Positions 6,064-11,346 of a stretch of 11,346 nt of DNA are shown piece by piece; positions within the stretch are counted from its first letter, which is position 1; each line of letters begins with the position of its first letter. The position numbers and the translations under genes are program-made. The stretch is from NCBI GenBank assembly GCA_030597645.1, contig JAUVRN010000028.1, positions 1 to 11,346 on the forward strand, given 5' to 3'. The notes beneath the pieces were generated by a model that worked only from the letters and a program-made list of their open reading frames with translations, had not been told where the DNA came from and ran no database searches. Source of the DNA: Candidatus Zixiibacteriota bacterium. Its GTDB lineage: Bacteria; Zixibacteria; MSB-5A5; JAUVRN01.

Positions 6064-8615
6064 TGATCGGCCAAACGATTTCGCATTACCGGATCATCGA
6101 GAAGCTGGGCCAGGGCGGCATGGGCGAGGTGTACCTGGCGGAAGACCTGAAGCTCGATCGCAAGGTTGCCATCAAGTGCCTGGCGCTGGAGCACGCCGCC
6201 GATGCGGAGTCCCGTGAACGATTCGTGCGCGAGGCGCGGGCGCAGGCCAGGCTGAACCACCCCAATATCGCGACGTTCCATGAGGTCGGTGAGGAAGGCG
6301 GTCGGGCATTCATCGTCATGGAATACATCGATGGGTCGGACCTTTCCGACCGGACGGGTGAAGAGAGCCCGCCCATTGAAGATACACTCGACTTGGCTAT
6401 CCAACTCGCGGAGGGATTGCAGGCCGCCCACGAGCATGACATCATCCACCGCGATATAAAGCCTCGCAACATCATGGTGACACGCAAGGGCCACCTCAAG
6501 ATCACGGACTTCGGGCTGGCACGGTGGAAGGAGTCATCGCACCTCACCCAGACCGGTACTCGCATGGGTACACCCTTGTATATGTCGCCCGAACAGACAG
6601 AAGGCAAATCGGTCGACTTGCGTACCGACATATTCTCAGCGGGTGTCGTGATCTATGAGTTGATTGCCGGACGGCGTCCATTCGACGGGGAGCACGCAGC
6701 GGCCATATCGTACTCCGTAGTGCATGATCAGCCCGAGCCGCTGGCGCGATACAAGACTCAGGTGCCCGCCGGCCTACAGCAGATCGTCGACAAGTGCCTC
6801 AGCAAGAAGGTCGACGAGCGTTACCAGTCCTGTGCGGACCTGGTCGCTGACTTGAAGCGGGAGAAACGACTGCTCGACTCGGGTGCCACACCGGGCACCA
6901 CCCCTGCGCACGCCACATCCGCGCAGGGTCGCACGAACCGCAGCCGGGTTGTGATGGCTGCATCGACCGTGATCGTGCTCGCTCTGATAGCCGTCGCGTA
7001 TTTCAAGCCCTGGACAAGCGACGACGAGTCGCCTCACACGACAGCCACCGCAGCCACTCTGGCCGTGCTGCCGTTCGCTAATCAGGGGGCCCCGGAGGAC
7101 GAGTACTTTGCCGACGGTATTACCGATGAAATCACCACCCACCTGGCCAAGATCAGCGGCCTGCGAGTCATTTCACGGGCCAGCGCGCTGAAGTACAAGG
7201 GTTCCCATCTCAGCCAGAAGGAGATTGCCGAGCAACTGGGTGTGAACTACGTGCTGGATGGCACCATCCGCTGGGACAAGTCCAGCGGCACGGATCGTGT
7301 TCGCATTTCGCCGGAGCTGATCCACGTGACCGACGGCTTCCGGGTGTGGGGAGAAAGCTATCATCGAGACCTGACACAGATATTTGACGTGCAGGCGGAC
7401 ATAGCCGACCAGATTGCGACGGCCCTCGGTCTCACGCTTCTTGCCTCTCAACGAGGCGGAGAGGCATTCAAGCCCACCGAGAACATGGTGGCCTATGATT
7501 ACTATCTTCGGGCTCGAGACAAACTGAACCGCGGTACCGAGATGGTCCACTTCCGCGACGCCATCGAACTGTTGCACAAGGCGATCGAAGAGGATCCAGA
7601 TTTTCTGGTCGCCTACGCCACTCTCGCGCAGACACACACCACGCTGTACTGGTACTACCACAGCCGCCCCGAGCTCGACAGCGCGCAGCGGATCTTTGAT
7701 TTGATCCTCGAGCAGGACCAGCTGCTGCCCGAACTGCAGCTCGCCCTGGGCACCTACTACACGTTGGTGGAGACCTCCTATGAGCGCGCCACCGTGGCTC
7801 TCGACAATGCGGCGATGGGTCTGGGTGAATCCAGCGACCTGTATCAGCAGACCGGCTACCTCGCCAAGCGCCAGGGCGATTGGGAGAGGACGCTGGCACA
7901 CCAGCAGATGGCTCTCCAGCTGGATCCGCGATCGGCCATCAAGTGCCTAGATCTGGCCGATACGTACATGATACTGGGTGCGTATGAGCCGGCAGACGAC
8001 ATGCTGGATCGAGCCATTTCTGTCGGGTCGCCTTCCGGCGAATTCTTCTTTTACAAAATTCAGAATGCGATCAACCGGTACGGCAATCTCGATTCCGCGC
8101 GGCGGATTGTAGCCGAAGCATCCCAACATATGGATCCTGCCCGGGTCATGGCCCTGGGTAGTCGGACCAGCATCGAAATACTCGGATTCTGGCGCTTCAA
8201 TCTGATTACCGAGGATCTGGAGTCATTGCCACGTCGCTTTGAGAACCTGTTCGATAGCCCCAGGCGCCATGTCTACTATCTGTCCGTAGCCCAGATACAT
8301 GAGGCGTTGGGACAATCGAACCTGATGGACACCTATCTGGACTCCGCGCTCGTTCACGCAGATTCACTGGTGCAGAAATACTACGACGACTTCCATTTCG
8401 TCAATGAACTGGCACTGATCAACGCCCTGGTGGGCCGTTACGATGAGGCCATACAAACGGGTCTGCGAGCCAAGGAACTCATGCCCGTCGACTTGTGTCA
8501 CTGGTGAGGACCGGCTGTGGTCATGGTCATGGCCACCGTGTATGCTCAGGCAGGAGAAGCCGACAAGGCCATGGATGAACTCGAGGAATTGCTCGCCATT
8601 CAATCGTATTTTTAG
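6060..8615 (+). CDS. Kinase 3 (K3): transmembrane Ser/Thr protein kinase with TolB-like/TPR sensor, candidate selenoprotein (UGA 8505-8507 read as Sec)
   Basis: The conventional ORF ends at 8507 (815 residues). With the UGA decoded as selenocysteine it runs to the UAG at 8613-8615 (851 residues). The kinase domain is intact: GQGGMG, Lys39, Glu58, HRD 130-132 with KPRN, DFG 150-152 and SPE 176-178. One membrane helix at about 297-315 is followed by a TolB N-terminal-like domain at about 333-460 (LAVLPFANQG, YFADGITDE) and TPR repeats, predicted extracytoplasmic. The UGA follows Cys813-His-Trp, giving a C-x-x-Sec motif, then GPAVVMVMATVYAQAG and the rest of the last TPR. Evidence for recoding: the same motif in K4, conserved frame after the UGA, a SECIS-like hairpin at 8517-8536, and TGA being an ordinary stop for K1 and K2. 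The kinase call is near certain and the selenoprotein call is strong but unproven. The start at 6060 overlaps the K2 stop. Homologous coding sequence continues past the UAG to 8723. Confidence 0.9.
8505..8507 (+). other. Candidate selenocysteine codon of K3 (UGA in CHW-UGA-GP)
   Basis: In-frame TGA preceded by TGT CAC TGG (Cys-His-Trp) and followed by Gly-Pro. The 14-nt stretch TGTCACTGGTGAGG is identical at the K4 UGA although the surrounding proteins have diverged widely. C-x-x-U is the classical selenoprotein redox motif. In the usual members of this kinase/TPR family, as I recall them, the aligned segment is of the type Asp-Ala-Trp-aromatic-Gly-Pro, so Cys and the UGA would be paired innovations. 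Confidence 0.72.
8508..8539 (+). promoter_or_regulatory. Bacterial SECIS-like hairpin of K3
   Basis: Stem GUGG (8517-8520), U8521, CAU (8522-8524), loop GGUC (8525-8528), AUG (8529-8531), G8532, CCAC (8533-8536). U8521 faces G8532 as a wobble or bulge. The loop begins 18 nt after the UGA. The E. coli fdhF SECIS has, from established knowledge, a GGUC loop on a 3-bp stem with a bulged U below it, placed one nucleotide further from the UGA. In that element the loop G and U and the bulged U are recognised by SelB. The pairing is seen in the sequence. SelB recognition is inferred. Confidence 0.7.
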
Positions 8616-8723
8616 GCCACGTGGCTGAGCGTGGATCCCCTGTTCGACTCCCTCCGCGGCAACCCGAGATTCGAGGAATTGCTGGAACGGGATCCACCGC
8701 GACTTCTACAGCGAGACTTATGA
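8616..8723 (+). pseudogene. Remnant of the K3 C-terminus beyond the amber codon
   Basis: In the same frame as K3, after the TAG at 8613-8615, the sequence reads ATWLSVDPLFDSLRGNPRFEELLE and continues to a TGA at 8721-8723. The DPLF...LRGNPRFEELL part matches the K1 end (EPRFDALRSDSRFDRL) and the K4 end (ALRAHPRFEQLL). The final TGA overlaps the K4 start as ATGA, exactly as at the other kinase junctions. K3 therefore once extended to 8723. One base change such as TCG to TAG would explain the amber codon. If the TAG is a sequencing or assembly error, this is simply the true K3 C-terminus. There is no frameshift, because both sides are in one frame. Confidence 0.65.
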
Positions 8724-11346
8724 TCGGCCAGACGATACTGCACTACAAGGTCATCGAAAAACTCGGCCAGGGCGGCATGGGCGAGGTGTACCTGGCAGAA
8801 GATGCCAAGCTCGGCCGAAAGGTAGCGCTGAAGTTTCTTCCTGCATCACTCACCTCCGACGCGGAGGCCCGGGAACGTCTCCTACGTGAAGCGCAGGCGG
8901 CCTCCAAGCTGTCCCATCCCAACATCCTGACGATTCATGCCATCGAGCACGCCGACGGCCGGGACTTCATTGCGATGGCGTACATCGACGGCCTGACGCT
9001 GGATGCTGCGGCGAAGCAAGCCCACTGGTCCATTGATGAGCTGATCGACATCTCGGTCCAGATCGGGGATGGCCTGCGCAGTGCTCACGAGGCGGGCATC
9101 GTACACCGCGATCTAAAGCCCGCCAACGTGCTCATCGATCGCGAAGGTCGAGCCCGGATCCTCGACTTTGGCATCGCCAAAGTCAAAGGCGCAGCCAAGC
9201 TGACCAAGACCGGCTCCACCATGGGTACGGTCCCTTACCTGTCCCCCGAGCCGGCCCAGGGGCGCGACGTCGACGCCCGGTCCGATCTGTTTTCGCTGGG
9301 CGCCATCCTCTACGAACTCATTAGCGGCCGGCAACCGTTCGGTGGCGAGCACGAGTCGGCCATCGTGTACGCCATCGCCCACGAAGAACCCGAACCACTG
9401 GCGCGTTTCAAGAAGGATGTGCCGGACGAGCTGCAACGCATCGTTTCCAAGTGCCTGGCCAAGGATCCTGCAGAACGCTACCAGGGTGCCGCGGAACTGC
9501 TGGCGGATCTGCGAACACTGAAGCGCGTGCAGACGACGGGCACGATGCCGACTGCCCCTGCCCGGAAAAAGCCAAGCGGGATGCTCGTCGGCGCGATCGT
9601 CCTCGTGCTGGCAACTGCGGTGGGCATCGTACCGCGCTTCTTCGAGAACAAGAACCCGGAAGGAAAACACGACGCCATTATGCTGGCCGTGTTGCCGTTC
9701 CAGAATATAGGCAGCGCCGACGATGAGTACTTTGCCGCCGGAGTCACCGACGAGATCCTGACCAACCTGGCCCAGATACCCGGGCTGGGCGTAATCTCCC
9801 GTACGAGTACATTGAGATACAAGGAGAGAACTCAGTCTATAAAGGAGATCGGGGAGGAACTGGGCGTCGAGTATGTCCTCGAAGCATCCATCCAGTGGGA
9901 CAAGTCCGGAGATGCCAGCCGCATCCGCCTGCACCCTCAGCTCATCCGCACGTCCGACGATGTACACGTATGGGCCCAGCGATACGACGCGGTGATGGAT
10001 GACATCTTCGAAGTGCAGAGCACCATCGCCGCCCAGGTGGCCGACGCCCTGAGCCTGGCGCTGCTTCCAGAGCAGGCCGACGCCAGCGATGTGAAGCCCA
10101 CTGACAATCCGCGGGCATACGAGCTGTACCTGCAGGCCCGTGGCTATGCGTCGGCGAGGTTTGATGACGACGCCAGTCAGCACAAGGCCGTTTCGATCTA
10201 TGAGCAGGCCATCGCACTGGACTCGAACTTCGCGCTGGCCCGGGCAGGCCTTTCCAAATCACTCAGCCTGGCACACTTCCATACCGGTGATCCAGTACTG
10301 GCACGGCGGGCCAAGTCTGAGGCGCTTCGGGCACTGGAACTGTCACCCGGCCTGCCCCAGGGCCACATCGCGCTGGGCCAGTACTACAACCGATCGGAGC
10401 GGAGATACGAAGATGCGCTGGCAGAATTCGCCCGCGTGCAATACACCGGCGTGGATGAGGGCGAGGTGTTCGGTCAGATGGGCCTTGTTCGTATGCGGAT
10501 GGGCGAATGGCACGAAGCGCTGGCGAGTTTTGAAAAGGCGTACAAACACGATCCTCTATCCGTGCGGGTGATCCGGAAACTCTTCGACATAAACGCGCTG
10601 ATACGCCGACAGGACGATGCGTTGCGCTATGCCGATCGCCTGATCTCACTGGATCCGGGCGACCCCAGATCCTACGCGTTGAAAATCGAGCGGTACCTCC
10701 ACGGCAAGGGCCAGCCGGAGGAGGCGCGGCGCGTTCTGGAAGAGGCGGCGGCATTCGTGGACCCTGTTGATGTCTTGCTGCAGGTGGACTTGCGTCTGGT
10801 CGAGTACGGGTTGACGGATGCAACACTGGGCGATCTTCTGGAACGGTACGTATCGAGAAGCCAGCTTCAGCAGGACACGACGGAGTACCACGGGGTTTTA
10901 GCCAAGCTCCATGCCTTGCGGGGCGACTCGGTGTCCGCCCGTGCGCATCTGGACACCGTGCGAACACGCTTGGAAGCCGAATTGGCCAACCTGGATGCCG
11001 CTTTGGACAGCGGCAAATTGGACCCCACGCATCCAGCACACCTGCACACCGGCCTGGGGATCGTTTACTCCTATCTGGGTGAGCATGAGCAAGCCATCCG
11101 TCATGCGGAGACCGCGGTACGCACGCTGTCGGTTGAATCTTGTCACTGGTGAGGCCCCGAACTGGTCCAGGTTCTGGCCCAGGTGTATACGCTCGCTGGT
11201 AAATTCGAAAAGGCACTGGATCAGTACGAGTATCTCCTGTCCATACCATCCTGGATAACGACAGAGGGCATGAGGCTGACCCCGAAGTACATGCACCCGC
11301 AGGAGCGGGCCCTGCGCGCGCACCCGCGCTTTGAGCAGCTCCTGGC
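8720..11346 (+). CDS. Kinase 4 (K4): transmembrane Ser/Thr protein kinase with TolB-like/TPR sensor, candidate selenoprotein (UGA 11150-11152), 3' end outside the window
   Basis: 810 residues precede the UGA. Another 64 codons follow, open to the window edge. Kinase features: GQGGMG 16-21, Lys38, Glu57, HRD 129-131 with KPAN, DFG 149-151, SPE 175-177. The membrane helix is at about 287-304. The TolB N-terminal-like domain is at about 320-450 (LAVLPFQNIG, YFAAGVTDE) and TPRs follow. Cys808-His-Trp-UGA811-Gly-Pro gives C-x-x-Sec, then the last TPR (VLAQVYTLAGKFEKALDQYE) and the family's closing PRFEQLL. Cys808 is the only Cys I find after the membrane helix, so Cys808 and Sec811 would be the only thiol/selenol pair outside the cell. 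The start at 8720 gives the conserved MIGQTI and the ATGA overlap with the K3 frame. An upstream in-frame GTG at 8621 would add 33 residues absent from the paralogues. The stop codon is not visible. Confidence 0.9.
11150..11152 (+). other. Candidate selenocysteine codon of K4 (UGA in CHW-UGA-GP)
   Basis: In-frame TGA after Glu-Ser-Cys-His-Trp and before Gly-Pro, aligned without gaps to the K3 UGA. The frame stays open for the remaining 194 nt of the window and keeps TPR character and the family's terminal PRFEQLL motif. This is not expected downstream of a genuine stop. Confidence 0.75.
11153..11184 (+). promoter_or_regulatory. Bacterial SECIS-like hairpin of K4
   Basis: Stem CUGG (11162-11165), unpaired U11166 opposite C11178, CCA(G) (11167-11170), loop GUU or GGUUC around 11170-11174, (C)UGG (11174-11177), CCAG (11179-11182). 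The GGU at +18 to +20 and the U at +14 after the UGA are at the same offsets as in K3. Several pairs differ from K3 yet remain paired: the outermost G-C is C-G here, and inner A-U and U-A are C-G and A-U. This indicates selection on RNA structure on top of the protein code. Confidence 0.68.

Noticed and set aside
8613..8615. UAG in K3 as a pyrrolysine codon
   Set aside because: It is not shared with K4, where the aligned codon is a Thr codon, and nothing else in the window suggests pyrrolysine use. A single point change or base error is simpler.
8621..8719. GTG at 8621 as the start of K4
   Set aside because: It adds 33 residues absent from the three paralogues and lies in a different frame over conserved K3 C-terminal coding sequence. 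The ATG at 8720 gives the shared MIGQTI start and the ATGA overlap.
8508..8723. Both K3 stops as signs that K3 is simply a decaying pseudogene
   Set aside because: The kinase core is intact, the post-UGA frame is well conserved, and K4 carries the same UGA. Only the amber codon looks like decay.
9113..10183. Long minus-strand open frame (356 codons) opposite K4
   Set aside because: Antisense to the K4 kinase and TolB-like domains with no recognisable domain, so it is treated as a shadow frame.
8505..11152. Genome-wide reassignment of UGA to Trp (code 4 or 25) as the reason for both in-frame UGAs
   Set aside because: K1 and K2 end at TGA in family-typical C-termini with the next start overlapping, reading past the K1 TGA gives unrelated sequence that soon meets a stop, and Trp is otherwise encoded by TGG, including immediately before both UGAs.

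Overview
The window is a GC-rich bacterial chromosome segment. It holds one housekeeping gene (peptidyl-tRNA hydrolase, minus strand), one small glycine-rich ORF, and a tandem run of four large Ser/Thr protein kinase (Hanks-type) genes on the plus strand. Kinases fused to TolB-like/TPR or WD40-like (PD40) propeller sensor domains, in multi-copy tandem sets, are common in soil and sediment lineages such as Gemmatimonadota, Acidobacteriota, Rhodothermota and related candidate phyla. The window does not fix the phylum. A TTGACC-N16-TATAAT promoter in front of pth argues against a Bacteroidetes-type promoter system.

Layout: 1-165 has nothing convincing. 166-777 (-) is pth, with a near-consensus promoter at 787-814. 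About 826/832-1005 (+) is a possible small glycine-zipper protein, followed by a terminator-like hairpin at 1044-1064. 1065-1138 is the leader of the kinase operon. The kinases are K1 at 1139-3358, K2 at 3355-6063, K3 from 6060 and K4 from 8720 to beyond the window end. They share the start MIGQTI and a complete kinase core, but their sensors differ. K1 has no membrane segment and a TolB-like plus TPR region. K2 has one membrane segment and a predicted extracytoplasmic PD40 propeller. K3 and K4 each have one membrane segment and an extracytoplasmic TolB-like plus TPR region. Successive genes join by 4-bp ATGA overlaps, so this is one translationally coupled operon.

The main discovery is at the ends of K3 and K4. 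Both open frames stop at a UGA in exactly the same context, Cys-His-Trp-UGA-Gly-Pro. In both, the same frame continues past the UGA with conserved TPR-type coding sequence (17 of the next 35 residues identical). K1, a paralogue without the UGA, shows that a full-length C-terminus should extend about 60 residues further. Directly after each UGA is a hairpin with a GGU loop at +18 to +20 and a bulged or wobble U at +14. This is very close to the geometry of the bacterial SECIS element of E. coli fdhF, and the pairing is kept by base changes on both sides of the stem. UGA is a normal stop for K1 and K2. The best reading is that K3 and K4 are selenoproteins with a C-x-x-Sec motif (CHWU) in the extracytoplasmic sensor half of a transmembrane kinase. 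I know of no described selenoprotein family of this kind. A redox- or selenium-responsive signalling role is inferred, not shown.

K3 has a second in-frame stop, UAG at 8613-8615. Beyond it, homologous sequence continues to a UGA at 8721-8723 that forms the usual ATGA overlap with K4. The ancestral K3 therefore ran to 8723. The amber codon is probably a recent truncation or a base error.
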